From NCBI RefSeq assembly GCF_038396675.1, contig NC_088927.1, forward strand, positions 35,326,001 through 35,390,000: 64,000 nucleotides of DNA, read 5' to 3'. Within the stretch, counting starts at the first letter, position 1; the number at the start of each line of letters is the position of its first letter. The notes beneath the pieces were generated by a model. It was not told the DNA's origin, searched no databases, and saw nothing but the letters and a program-made list of their open reading frames with translations. This document shows positions 48,100 through 59,304 of the stretch, in pieces. The stretch comes from Hydra vulgaris (lineage: Eukaryota; Cnidaria; Hydrozoa; Anthoathecata; Hydridae). Made by a program: the position numbers and the translations under genes.

Positions 48100-49505
48100 T
48101 TATAGTCTTGCAGAAGTGTTCTTTGAAGCTGTCATCTATACTTTAAAATCTTGTTTTCCAGCCTGCTGGAAAGTGTCATCTTTTACCCCTATTTTCAAAA
48201 ATTCTGGAAAGCATTCTGACTGGTTTAACTACTGTCCAATTAGTCTTCTTCCTATCATAAGCAGAATTTTTGAGTCTTTACTTATCAAACACTTAACCTC
48301 TTATCTTGAATCTGATAACTTACTTTCTGATCAACAATGTGGATTTCAATCTTTTTGTACTACTGCTGATTTGTTAATGGTAACCAATAGGTTTTATTGT
48401 GCATTATATTTCTAAAGGTTTTTATAAAGTTTGACATGCTTCTCCATAATCTCTCTTTTAATGGTGTATTATGTAACATCTTTAAAATTATTGAATCCTT
48501 CCTTACCAATTGTAGTATAAAAGTTGTTCTTGATGGATAGCATTCTTTTTCATTTCCTGTATCTTCAGGGGTTTCTCAAGGTTCTTTGACCCTATACTCT
48601 TTTAAATTTAAATTAACCATCTCCCTGAAATTCTACCATTTATTCTTGTCTTGATAAGAAGCAACACTCTCTGACTGCTTGGAGGGGACATTTGAGCTTG
48701 AAAAGGATCTTACATCTACTAGAGTATGATGCTCTCAGTGGCTGGTGAACTTTAGTTTAGCAACAATTCTATTTTTTTGACTAATAGTTATCGCAACAAT
48801 CTAGATCTTCTTATATTTATGAACCATGATGTACTCAATGAGTCATCTACCCTTTATCTTTTAGGATTAACTCCTACTTTGTCCAGGTATTCCAATCTTT
48901 CTTGGAAACCATATTTCAAATCAATTGTAAAACTAGCATCTGGTACAGTTGCATCTCTTTTTTGTGCTTGCCACTTTCTTACTTTATATTCTATTCTTTA
49001 TTTCTATAAATTTCAAATCTGTTCTTGTATGGAATACTGTTTCCTTATTGGGAACGGATCTTCGAATGTAAGACTCTTTTAGACAAGGTGCGAAAACACA
49101 TTGTAAACATAGTTGGACCTGTACTTCCAGCCAACCTTCAACCGTTGTCACATCATTGTAATGTTATTTCTTTTTCACTTTTCTTTAAAAACCATAATGG
49201 GCTCTTGTGTCATCTTCTAAAATTCATCTCGTGTTACTCGTCATTCAATTAAATCTCATCATTTTACTGTGACTGTTTCTAATTGCTGTAAAAGTTCTTA
49301 CTTGTCTAGTTTAATTTCTCGAACATTCATTCTTTGGGATTCGCTCCTTTCATTTTGTTTTCCTGATTCATATAATTTGCAATCTTTTAAGTTGTCTGTT
49401 AATCGTTATCTTGCTTTATAAACTTTGTCTTTTCTCTTTTAGTAACTTCCAACTCTAATAATGGTTGCTTGCAGACTTCTTTGAAATGATGGTTTATAAA
49501 AAAAA
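48100..49505 (+). pseudogene. LINE copy E: decayed RT fragment of the copy D family
   Basis: A plus-strand RT piece lacking the endonuclease: CFPACWKVSSFTPIFKNSGK, a NYCPISLLPIISRIFESLL block, SDQQCGFQ, then decayed palm and thumb (LGLTPTL...SNLSWKPYFKSIVKLAS, SCMEYC, LLDKVRKHIVNIVGPVLPAN). It ends with the family 3' sequence near 49446-49490 and an A-rich tail. It retains the LLPIISRIFESLL segment that is missing from copy D. Many stops; dead. Confidence 0.82.
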
Positions 49506-50389
49506 AGAAAGAAAGTTATATGTCATCAACAATATATAAGTGACTTATTTCACTTTAAAACCATAGAACCTGATCAATTATGTGTGATCAACAATATGTA
49601 AGTGGTTTATTTCACCTTGAAACCATGGAACCCAGTTTTTGAGATAAAGTAAAAGATTTTGTTATCTGACAACAGTAATAACAACAACAACAAGCTATTT
49701 ATTTTCCGTAAATCATTTTACAATAGTTTTGATAATAATAATTATACTAATAACAATAATAATAGTAATAATAATATATTATAATAATATAAGATAAAAA
49801 AAAGATTAGGACAAATTATAGTAATAGTAATAATAAGTATGTTTACAATAATTACAATGAAAAAATAATAATAATAACTAATAACTAATATTATAATGGT
49901 AGTTATGAGCATAAAATTATTTATAATAATAAGTTAATGATTTATTTAGGATGGTGTCACTCATACAGAAATCTGATTAAAGGAGTGACATCAATTTTTA
50001 AACATAATATAAGTAATAATAAGCAAAGGCATGCATCGAAACGTATGGACCATAAGCACATAGAACATACATTAAAGCAAACATGTAGAAATCATAATTT
50101 GCAGGATTTAATAAAAAAAAGAAAAAAATAAACAAAAAGTACTGATGATAATTGTAGTAATGATGAAAAGAAAATTAAAAGGATATTTTAATCGTAAGGA
50201 TAATATGTCTAAAAGTTTGAATAAAAAGTTTTTCAGAATTTTTTAAAATTGATATTGATTAAGATGGAGTAAAGGTATTTTAGGATATAGTTTTTTGGAC
50301 TCAAAATGCATGCGAGGCTCCTGTTCCATTCACAGACGCACTGATAAACAATAGAATTTTTACCATACTTCTATGTTTTAAAAGATGGT
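49506..50389. other. KLHL intron 1, A/T-rich trinucleotide-like sequence
   Basis: A 70-bp direct repeat (TATGTCATCAACAATATATA... / TGTGATCAACAATATGTAAG...) at 49515-49640, then ATAATAATAACAA-type low complexity to about 49935. An open frame at 49937-50131 has no recognised domain. Confidence 0.5.
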
Positions 50390-51640
50390 GCATTTAGTTT
50401 TCCATTGTGTATATTTCTAGTAGAGTAGGAATGTAATAGTCTACCTTCTGTGAACAAGTTTGTGATAGGAGACGGTAAGAGTCAAAAACAAAAAGAAGAT
50501 TAGCATACTTTACTAGCGCTGGGAATGTTGAAGTGAAAAGTTTTTTGAAGAACTTCAATGTATCTGATTTAATTGGTTGAAAGTTTATTATTCTAATGGA
50601 TTGACACTGAAACGATAGCAAATTGTTAATGCGATAGTTTCCAACTTGACCCCAAACTTGACAACAATATCTAAGATGAGATGAGAATAATGCATAGTAA
50701 ATATTCTTTAGTGCAACTTTATTGACAAATTATCGAAAGCATACCATTAGCTCGAGATTTTTATGCTTAGTTCATTAATATGAAAGTTCCATGAAAGATT
50801 GCAATCAATTAATACACCTAAATATTTAATAACTCTTGAAGGGTATAGCTATTTATCATTAATTTTGATTTTGATTTCAACGTTTTTAAAGAAATAGTTT
50901 TTTCTCAGAGATGAAAAAAAATGAGTTCAATTTTTTCGATGTTGAGACATTAGGTTAGCATTTAACCAGTGAACTATACCTTTTAGATCCAAATAAACAT
51001 TTTTACATAAAGAATGATACAAATAGTTGATGTGCAAGAGATTTGTATAATCAGCTAACAGATGAACTGAAGAGAAGTGAACAAAGTTAATTAGGTCGTT
51101 AACGTAGGTTAAAAATAAAAGAGGACCTAGAACAGAACCTTGAGGAACACCACACAAAACTGGTTTATTACTGGAATTGAAACCATTAATACTTACAAAT
51201 TGTTTTCGATCTGAAAAATAAGATCAAAACCAGTCATTTACAATACTGCAAATTCATTAATGATTTGATTTAGAAATCAAAATACTATGGTCAACGGTAT
51301 CGAAAGCTTTTTGTAAATTGATAAAAACACCACAAACGAAATGACCAATATCAAGAGCTTTCCTTATTTTTTCTGTTATACTTATTAATGCATGGCAAGT
51401 AGAATGTTTTGATCAAAAACCAAATTGAAAATCATTTAAACAATTAAATGAGTTTAGAAAAGAATATACAAGTTTCTCAAGAAGCTTACTTATGTTAGAT
51501 AAAAGAGAAGTAGGTCTGTAGTTAGAGCATGAAAGTTTAGAGCCATTTTTAAATATTGGAATAACGCGAGATAATTTCAAATTATCGGAAATGTTGGACC
51601 TAATCATTGTTTTGGATTCAATTTAGATATAAGAGATGAA
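50390..51640 (-). pseudogene. LINE copy F: decayed RT fragment, another LINE lineage
   Basis: Minus-strand RT pieces: LKLSRVIPIFKNGSKLSCSN and NYRPTSLLSNISKLLEKLVY, DFQFGF, then (frameshifted) AFDTVDH-like sequence near 51300, MCGVPQGSVLGPLLFLTYVN, a LLADYTNLL that has lost the second Asp of the catalytic YADD/FADD box, and thumb sequence to about 50390. The Asp to Tyr change alone would kill polymerase activity. Sequence is distinct from both the A/B/C and D/E groups. Confidence 0.8.
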
Positions 51641-52762
51641 ATTTCTGGAATATTTGTTGGAGAAGAATGAGTTTAGAATAAAATTATTCCAGGTATCGAA
51701 TAATTTTATTCAATACCTTTTTGTTTCAATTTCTTGGTTTTATATAAAATTATATAATATTCAATTATAATATAATAAAAATATATATTATTCAATATAA
51801 CATAAAATTTTAAAGCCACTTATTTGTCAAACTTGTTTTTATTTTTAAAGTATATTGTTGGTAATAATCAGGTTTATGGTCAAATTAACTCAGAATCTTG
51901 ATGCTTTTTTGACAGAATGTTTTGTAGATTTAGATGAAGAATAGATGTAGAAGATTAAGAAAAAAAAAGCTTGAAGATTAAGATTTTTCAATATTCCAAA
52001 TATTGCATGCATAGTTTAATATATTGAAAGTGATGTGATATAAGGCATCATGAATATGTTTTTGAGCTTTTAAAAATAATATTTATTTTTACTAATTTTC
52101 ATAACACTTCTACACTCACTGGATTCACGGTTTAGTGAAAAATAAACAAGAGTAAAAACTTACAAAAAGTTCTATTGATACTTTAAGAAAGTTTAATTCA
52201 ATGAAACCACTGGCTTAATAGAAATTAAGGTTTTTTATTTTCTGTTGGAAATACTAAGTTGTTTATATTTTTATTTTCAAAAAATGCTACATCATATAAT
52301 TTTCTAAGTGCATTTATCAACTTTAATTTTTAAATGGCAGTTTTTAAATTATAATTAACTAAGGTGGTTATCAAAGCATATAGACACCCTTTGAGTACAT
52401 GCCTATTTTGGATGAAAAGTTACTGTTTATTTTAATGCAGTGGGAGGTAATTGGTGGATTCGTAATCATGATTGCGGTTTAGATAAGGTGCGATTTTAAT
52501 GTAAACTTTAAACATAAAAAATTAAAAAAGAAAATACAAAAGGACACTAGGGACAGACACAAAGGGACACCTCTACCTTTTATAAAGGAAGAGGTTAAAA
52601 AAGGTATTTTATTTTGTAATCTTTTTTAAAGGTTTTAAAAATAAATGATTTGTTTTTAATTTTAAAAATAATTATTTCTTGTCTAATATGTTTGCATATT
52701 TAAGAATAAAATTGATTGTAATGATTAATGTAATAAATTTTAGTGTAAAATTTTTATGCTAG
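51641..52762. other. Last part of KLHL intron 1, nothing recognised
   Basis: AT-rich with an 11-bp inverted pair (TAAAATTATTC / GAATAATTTTA) near 51678-51708. It ends in the acceptor TTTTTATGCTAG at 52762. Confidence 0.5.
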
Positions 52763-52943
52763 CATGTTTGATAACTCATGGAAATCATTAACATCATTGT
52801 GGTCTCATAGGCAACAACTAGGTGTATGTGTATTAAAAAGTAAAATATATGCTATCGCTGGTTCAGATGGAGATAACCGTTTAAATTCTGTTGAAGTTTT
52901 TGATTGGAGCACAAACTCTTGGAACAGTTCTACACCTTTGCAG
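52763..52943 (+). CDS. KLHL protein, exon 2: kelch repeats 1-2
   Basis: Begins after the acceptor TATGCTAG; its first base completes an AGC codon with exon 1. Encodes MFDNSWKSLTSLWSHRQQLG, then VCVLKSKIYAIAGSDGDNRL and NSVEVFDWSTNSWNSSTPLQ: the end of kelch blade 1 and most of blade 2, with the usual RxxxGV, YAIAGSDG (for YAIGG.DG), VE.FD and NSW motifs. Exons 1 and 2 together give exactly 360 codons, so the junction with exon 3 is in phase 0. The exon end CACCTTTGCAG|GTAATAATC is the first unit of a 30-bp minisatellite, so six more copies of this donor follow. Confidence 0.88.
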
Positions 52944-53138
52944 GTAATAATCTGCAGGTCTACATCTTTGCAGGTAATAATCTGCAGGTCTACACCTTTG
53001 CAGGTAATAATCTGCAGGTCTACACCTTTGCAGGTAATAATCTGCAGGTCTACACCTTTGCAGGTAATAATCTGCAGGTCTACACCTTTGCAGGTAATAA
53101 TCTGCAGGTCTACACCTTTGCAGGTAATAATCTGCAGG
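52929..53138 (+). repeat. 30-bp minisatellite across the exon 2 splice donor, 7 copies
   Basis: Seven head-to-tail units beginning TCTACACCTTTGCAG and continuing GTAATAATCTGCAGG; only one base differs (CAT for CAC in unit 2). Each unit repeats the last 15 bases of exon 2 and the first 15 of intron 2, so CAG|GTAATA donors end at 52943, 52973, 53003, 53033, 53063, 53093 and 53123. The unit is a multiple of three and open in the exon 2 frame (VIICRSTPLQ), which ends in a TAA right after the array (53139-53141). Confidence 0.97.
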
Positions 53139-53985
53139 TAATTGTTATCCTAACTTTGTGGTAAATTTTTATAACTTTTTTGCTTCAATAAAAAATTTTT
53201 TTCTGAAAATATATCATAAATATATCATAATATAAAAACAATACATGTCCATTGAAGTAAAAAAATTTAAAACACTATACATTTGGATACTATTTTTATT
53301 TATAAAGTCATCATCACCATCACTATCATTTTCAGTATATGATTCTCTGTTTGTTATTCTAATGTTGTTATCAGAACAGAATTTAAGAGTTTTTTTTTAG
53401 AACTTTTTTTATTTAGAACCTTAGCTTTTTTAATTACTTATATTTATTACTACTAAAGAAAGATGTAAACTTTTTTATATTTATTACTACTAAAGAAAGA
53501 TGTAAACTTTTTTATTGTGTTAGTTTAAAAAAAAATTTTTATCATTTTTTCATCAGCATTATTTTTTGGTCACATTAAGATATGATTTTATTTTAAACTC
53601 TGATATGTATTTTATTAAAACATAGAAAATGGGGCTGATTCTATCAACAGCTGTAAAATATCAGAGTATTAACAATACCATGTTGCACAAGAATGATGTT
53701 CCTGTATATGCTTTTTAAGGTCACATTAGGAGTGCTACACATAAGGAGTGCTAAGTTATGACTTTAGGTTAGTTAGCAGGACTAAGATAACTGCATAGCT
53801 CATTGCTTGGGATGCTCTATCTACGAATGAGTCAAGTTCTCTTTAACTTAATAATTTTTTATTCTTGCAATCAATATATACAATAGTTTTAAAAAACTAC
53901 CTTATTTCAGATGCATTTCCCACAGACATTTCTGCTGTTTAATTTTGCAAATTTTCTCTTTTTAGAGCTTAAATCTGACCTTTGT

Positions 53986-54040
<55 letters not shown>

Positions 54041-54577
54041 TGGTATTTACAATATAATTTTAATATTTACTTTATAAATATCTTGATATTTACAATAATA
54101 ACTTAATATATCTTAATATTTCTTAATATAATTATTACTATATATATATAAATATCTTGTTGTTTACTATATAATCCTAATATTTACAATATAAATACAA
54201 AGTAGTGATATATATGAAATAACAAAAAAATAATAAAAAATTTTATTATAATTTTTTATAATTAAAAATTATATAGTTAATTTTATTGTTATAAAATAAG
54301 TCTTTTCATTATACACATAAAACATTTTTATATAACGACTTCTGCTTTTAAAACCCTGAGAATTTTACATTTAACTGTTTTGAGAAAAAATTATCTTTTG
54401 TTAAAAAAACAATTTGTTTTATTAAATAAAGTTTATTAAATAAATGTTATATTAAATGAAGTTTATTATTTTTAGTAAAAAAAAATTTTCTACTCTGATT
54501 TTTGATTTTCAAACTAAAATTGTAATTATGCTTTCCTGACTCATGCAACCTTCGACTTTTTAAATCTTCTGTCAAAA
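53139..54577. other. KLHL intron 2, with (TA)n at 53992-54037
   Basis: AT-rich. A 48-bp direct duplication (TTACTACTAAAGAAAGATGT...) at 53445-53515. A (TA)n at 53992-54037. No gene seen. Confidence 0.55.
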
Positions 54578-54709
54578 GTTGCTTACAGCCTTGTTGTGAA
54601 TTGCTTACAGCCTTGTTACGGGTTAATTACAGCCTTGTTGCGAGTTGCTTACAGCCTTGTTGCGAGTTGCTTACAGTCTTGTTGCGAGTTGCTTACAACC
54701 TTGTTGTGA
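54578..54709 (+). repeat. 22-bp minisatellite, 6 copies
   Basis: Units of GTTGCTTACAGCCTTGTTGC(GA), with a few changes per copy. Each unit contains a TTACAG acceptor-like word, but none is joined to coding sequence. Confidence 0.92.
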
Positions 54710-55569
54710 GTGAGTTAGTTCAAAAAAAAAATTTGATGAGTTGATAGAATTCAAAAATCATAGTTATATTTTTCCTATATTTTTGTTATCAATATTAACT
54801 CTGGTTTCAACTTTTATCAGAATAAAAAAATAGTTTGATAAAATAAAGAAAAATAACAAACCCAAGTTTTAAAATTAGTTTGAATTGCTGCTAAGTAACA
54901 ACTATGGATATAGTAACTATGACAACTATGAAATCTAGTAACTTGAGTTTTTAAAAGTAACAAATTAATAGTATTAAAACTATTAGTAATAAATTTTTTT
55001 GTAAAGATCATTTGTAAAACCAAGACAACCACTTTTCATAATCAAAAGCATCTTTCCAAAAAAAATTAGAAAACACTTTTATTCCTATGATCTTATTTTA
55101 ATTATTTTCAATTATTATATTTTTAAATTTTTATCAAAGAACTTTACTTATTTATCTTATCAACCCAGTTTAATCTCCAGATTTATACACATATTAAAAT
55201 CATGCATGTACACATGTTCAAACTCAACATTTATACTTATGCTGTAAACATGCATGGTCAATATATTGTCAATGTATAAATGCAGTGCATACATTTGATT
55301 CATTATATTTTTAGGTCTAGTAAAATTTCATGTTTTAAAGTTTTAAATGTTGTTATAAGTATATACTGTATATATATATTTAATAAATAAAAATTTTAAT
55401 TTTTTTTTAGTGCTTTTTTATATTCATTCAATGTGTTTTTTTCTTTATTATTTTATATTTTATTTATTCAATTTACATACTTTGATTTTTCTATATAAAA
55501 AAATCTATTCAAATTGGTTAGACCTATATGCAACCACTGCATTTCAACAAATAAATTTAGTCAAGGAAA
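54710..55569. other. KLHL intron 2, nothing recognised
   Basis: AT-rich, with ACATGTACACATG / CATGCATG-type words near 55190-55255. Confidence 0.5.
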
Positions 55570-55800
55570 TATTTTACAGATAAAGATGAAGCTGTTGTCG
55601 TATTTGGGCTGGTTCTTCTAATAAGGATCTCTCCCTTTTAGACAAGGTTTATTGTAAATATTGTTCCCATTGTTGTAAGGTTGCATCTCATTCTAATTTT
55701 TATAAATACTACCATGGTATCAAGCAAGTTATCATTACTTGTTCCATCAACGAAAACTCAAATTGTGTGACTCATTTTTCAGATATGTTGCTGGTAATGT
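55570..55800 (+). pseudogene. LINE ORF2 thumb scrap, copy D family
   Basis: Reads CCRIWAGSSNKDLSLLDKVY then decayed HCCKVASHSNFYKYYHG, matching the CHIWGGSSNALSFLDKVQ region of copy D and its downstream SLFYKYYNG. About 75 codons only, in intron 2 of the KLHL gene. Confidence 0.7.
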
Positions 55801-55946
55801 TCTTTTATGCTAAAAAAAGTTTCATTAATAAGGTTTTTATCGAAAAAGTGCTTCTATGGAAAAAAACAAAATTTCTTTCTATGTGTTTAACAGTCTGCTA
55901 GCTATTTGATGATCATTACTCTGTATATTATGATAATTACTTTTAG

Positions 55947-56106
55947 ACTTGCCGTTCTGGAGTGGGTGTTGGTGCACTGAGAGGATCTATATATGCTTTG
56001 GGTGGGTACGATGGGCATCATTGTCTCAGCTCTGTGGAGCGCTTTAATCCTATTGATAATAAATGGCATTTTATTGCTTCAATGAATTTTGCAAGAAGTT
56101 TTCCAG
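55947..56106 (+). CDS. KLHL protein, exon 3: kelch repeats 2-3
   Basis: Starts in phase 0 after the acceptor TACTTTTAG. Encodes TCRSGVGVGALRGSIYALGG, YDGHHCLSSVERFNPIDNKW and HFIASMNFARSFPG: the RSGVGV / IYALGGYDG / SSVERFNP / NKW pattern of a full kelch blade plus the start of the next. It ends at G|GTACTT (56106/56107) in phase 1. Joining exon 2 to exon 3 gives NSSTPLQ-TCRSGVGV, which fits the kelch consensus without gap. At least two or three further blades are needed to close a propeller; no later kelch exon is visible to 64 kb, so the gene either continues past the window or is truncated. Confidence 0.88.
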
Positions 56107-57419
56107 GTACTTATTTTAATATAGGGTGCTACTTATGTATTTATCCTAGTTTGTTTATTGTAATATATTTTCTGTGCCAGTGTATTTATTGTACTTGTAT
56201 CTATGTATGTATGGAGGCCCACAAAATTTTTTAAGAGGAAAGGGAGGCTCAATATTATCAGTATTTTTTTTTTTCTTTTTGTGCTGTTTAATACATTAAA
56301 ATCAAGAAATATATAAAACAAAGAAAAAAAAGACTTTTGTAGAACAAAGAAGAGAGTATAAATTTGTCATGGAAAAACAGGGCGCTGTAATAAATAATGG
56401 TGTACTATAGCAGAAATATTTTAATGACACAATGAATGTATATAGTTAACTAGTGCACACAAAAAACTTACAATACTTGTTTAAAATCAAGTTTATATTT
56501 TAAAGAAGAATTGGAGTCATTTGTTACCGATACCAAACATGCCAACAGTTTTATTTATAAAGCCTTTTTTGTTCAAGTTTATTTTGTCTCTGTGTACTCT
56601 TAAGGTGCCAAACCAGACAAATGATCATTTGACATTGTTGACCTCTTTTTTTTTTACACAAGGTAATGTACTAAACGATTGCATTATCGTACATGTTGTT
56701 CCTGGTAAAGTTAACACTAGTAAGGCATACCGGATACTAGAATAAAATTATGTTAAAGGTAATAATTTTATGAAATCTTGGCTAATGTTGTATTCTCCAA
56801 GGTTCCAAAAATCAAACAAACTCAGGGTCTTAGTTTCAAAATTATTTATGCTGTATACGTTATTAGTTGTAGAAATTTTGTCTTTAAAATAGTAGGTTTA
56901 GTTAGCACAATCTTATGTTGGATGCAGTAATATTAAGTTAAATAGTACACTGTTGGCTTCAATCGACTCTTCAACGAGCTCTTCAACGAACAATTAGAGA
57001 AACAAAGTATGGAATGTAAACTATATGTCTTAAGAATATTAACACTTATGTTTCCCAAAATACATTGATGCTTTTTTTTCAGAATAATCAGTTCAATATT
57101 ATATTTTGTGTGAGTTGTACTTTTTTCACTAAAATATCCCTGAAATGATTACTGGACTTTTACTATGCTGAGTAGTTTTTGAACTTGCAGTTGGAATTCT
57201 TGAAGATTAAGTTAATCAGCTTGAAGTGCCTGACTAACTGGTTTAAGTATTGCTGAGTACTGTGAAATAATATGTGCTGGATGAAGCTTATGTGCATTTG
57301 TTGTGTAATTCTATTTGCATACAATGAAAATTCTTTCAGATGAAAATAAATATCTCTAAATTTACTACCAAAAATTTTTTTTGGCAGTAAATTTGGTAAA
57401 AATCAAAGAAATTCCTCAC
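56107..57419. other. Downstream KLHL intron, nothing recognised
   Basis: No kelch motif found on the plus strand. An inverted pair (AAATTTACTACCAAAAA / TTTGGCAGTAAATTTGG) lies at 57357-57400. Confidence 0.5.
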
Positions 57420-57772
57420 AACTCATAGCCTTCTCTCTAGATGTATTAATAAACTGCACTCTCAGTGATAACTGTTAAGATCCTAAAATATCTGCTGTTT
57501 CATCAACTATGACCAAGAATCCAATAGCTACCAACATTGTTGGTAGCTTTTACAATATCTTCTCTCAGAGCATGTTCAGACAAGTTGAATAAATTATTCT
57601 GCGTTCCATGTGATGTATAATGAACATTTTCAGCACCTGTGTCTCCTATCAATTCTATACTAATAACATTGTTGGACATTTCCTTATTTATTATATTTCT
57701 CACGTAATATAAATAATTTGTTCCGCAAAATTGTAAAAATAATAGGATACAGATTCTTTCTATTGTTTTCAA
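57420..57772 (-). pseudogene. hAT-like transposase fragment (DUF4371-type)
   Basis: The minus-strand frame reads IELIGDTGAENVHYTSHGTQ, NNLFNLSEHALREDIVKATN, then after a frameshift FLVIVDETADILGS and LSLRVQFI. The order GDT..., YTS..IQN, IV..., (F)S.(L/V)DETADISG.EQLS is the DUF4371 region in ZMYM/hAT-related transposase-like proteins common in animal genomes. No dimerisation domain follows, so only a part of the gene is present. Recognition is from motif memory. Confidence 0.65.
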
Positions 57773-57821
57773 TAATTCATTTTAACTTAATTATCTAGCT
57801 GACAAAAAATATTTTTAATTA

Positions 57822-57984
57822 GATTTTTTTTTTGCCCAGAGGTGGCGTTGAACCACGGATCTCTAATTTCTGAGGTAAGGGCGCTAATCACATCCCTACA
57901 GCTGGATTGTTGATCCCAAGTGTTCAGCATCTTGCTGAGCCCCACGATGCCATGCTGAGCTGGTATGGTTTTTGGCACATTCAG
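57822..57984 (-). mobile_element. tRNA-related SINE with poly(A)-like end
   Basis: On the minus strand GTAGGGATGTGATTAGCGCC (A-box-like) is followed by GTGGTTCAACGCCAC, an excellent B box in a stem, then CTCTGGGC and an A-run (poly(T) at 57825-57834 on the plus strand). The upstream 90 bases (CCAGCTCAGCATGGC...) may be a second, more decayed tRNA-like unit. The tRNA-like part lying next to the tail is unusual, suggesting either a dimer or a simple tRNA retropseudogene. Confidence 0.6.
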
Positions 57985-58539
57985 TAAAATGTATATTCTT
58001 TGTAAAAAGATTAGTAATTTAAATTCTTTTATTTTACTTTAAATTCCTCTTTAAACTGGTTGTGGAAATAAAGCTCAAAATACCCATAGCACCTTTTTAT
58101 ATAGGTGAATATGATAGCCATAGAGGATACTAGGTATTTAGAAATGTCACCTTTGAAATCAAAGACAGATGAGGCTGGTAAGGATCAGTTCACAAACAGT
58201 ACTTAAGGTCAATAGGAATTTTGTGTAGTATATTTTACACAGAGTCCAATGTCATAATTTAACCTAGTATTTCCACTTTAAGTTTGTCAAATTCTGGTTT
58301 GAGAGATGCTGCTGATGATGAGCAAGCAAAATCTTCGGTTTTTGTTTGATTTACAGATTTTCTAACTGATCGCTTTTTAAAAAAAATTTAATTTGTTATT
58401 ATGAAAATAGTTATATGTTAAATAAACCAAGCTTTTTCTATATATAATATCGGAACACTTATATTTTTGAGACAAAATTATACAATAAATATATGTTTTT
58501 AATAAAAAGTTCCTTTTAATCACTGCAATCATATAAGCT
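57985..58539. other. Spacer, nothing recognised
   Basis: No coding sequence or terminal repeats seen. Confidence 0.45.
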
Positions 58540-59240
58540 GGTAGTTAACAGAAAGCAAAGACAAAAGTTAAATAACAAGGAAATGGTTGAAAGAAGACTT
58601 TAAAAACTGTAAACTGCATGAGTGAGGAAAACATGAAGACAAGACTTCTAAAGTATTGTGTTTGAGGTAAAAAGCTACACACTAAAAAAAGGTAGAAATT
58701 TCTATTTTAGGGTATAATTTTTTTCTACTTTGTAAGGTATAATTTTCTACCTTTTAAGGTAAAAGGTTATATCTTTAAAGTAGAAAATTTTATGAAAAAT
58801 TATTATTTTTTATATAATTTTCTACCTCAGAAGGTATAAATCATCCCTTACTCAGGGTATGTCATATACCCTACCTTAAGGTAGAAATGTCTACCTTTTT
58901 TTAGTGTGTAGGTTTATAAATGTTTTTGAGCATGATCATTAATATAGATAACAAAACAGGACCAATGATAGAACCTTGAGTTACCCCAGAAGTTCCTTGA
59001 AACTTGGAAGCTAGAGTAGGTTCTTCTACATTTATAATGTGTTTTTATATTATATCTAAAAGAGAATGAGCATAATTAGAAGTACCAGCCCAAGTATGAC
59101 AACAGTATTCCATACAAAATGAATAAGAGATTTACAGAGCTATAGAATAGGAATATAGAATGGAATACGAATGTTATAGAATGGAATGAGAAGTATGACA
59201 CAAGAGCACGTCTTAGAAGAGAGATCTTATTTAAGATTAG
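58540..59240 (-). pseudogene. Scrambled LINE fragments (copy D family), split by a MITE
   Basis: 58540-58674 resembles the C-terminal/3' part of copy D (compare 41600-41720). Right of the MITE, 58912-59240 reads on the minus strand MEYCCHTWAGTSNYAHSLLD (thumb) followed by GVTQGSIIGPVLLS (palm), the reverse of the normal order. So at least two pieces were joined out of order. No function. Confidence 0.65.
58675..58911. mobile_element. MITE with CTACACACTAAAAAAAGG ends
   Basis: Terminal inverted repeats CTACACACTAAAAAAAGGTA at both ends, about 30 bp with one or two mismatches, enclosing 180 bp built from repeated GGTAGAAA/GGTATA words and their inverses. Inserted into LINE sequence. Superfamily not assigned; the target duplication is unclear. 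Confidence 0.8.
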
Positions 59241-59304
59241 CTGCTATTTCTGAGCTATTAAAATCTCATAACTTTTTTGACCAAAGTATATATATATATA
59301 TATA
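59241..59304. other. Spacer ending in a short (TA)n
   Basis: The (TA)n at 59287-59304 is the left flank of the next transposon. Confidence 0.6.

Noticed and set aside
49937-50131. 64-codon plus-strand frame, basic
   Set aside because: Low complexity, next to ATAATA-rich sequence, no family resemblance.
56521-56745. Further KLHL exon
   Set aside because: No kelch motif (GG, VE.YD, W) in the frame; no good acceptor with continuing phase.
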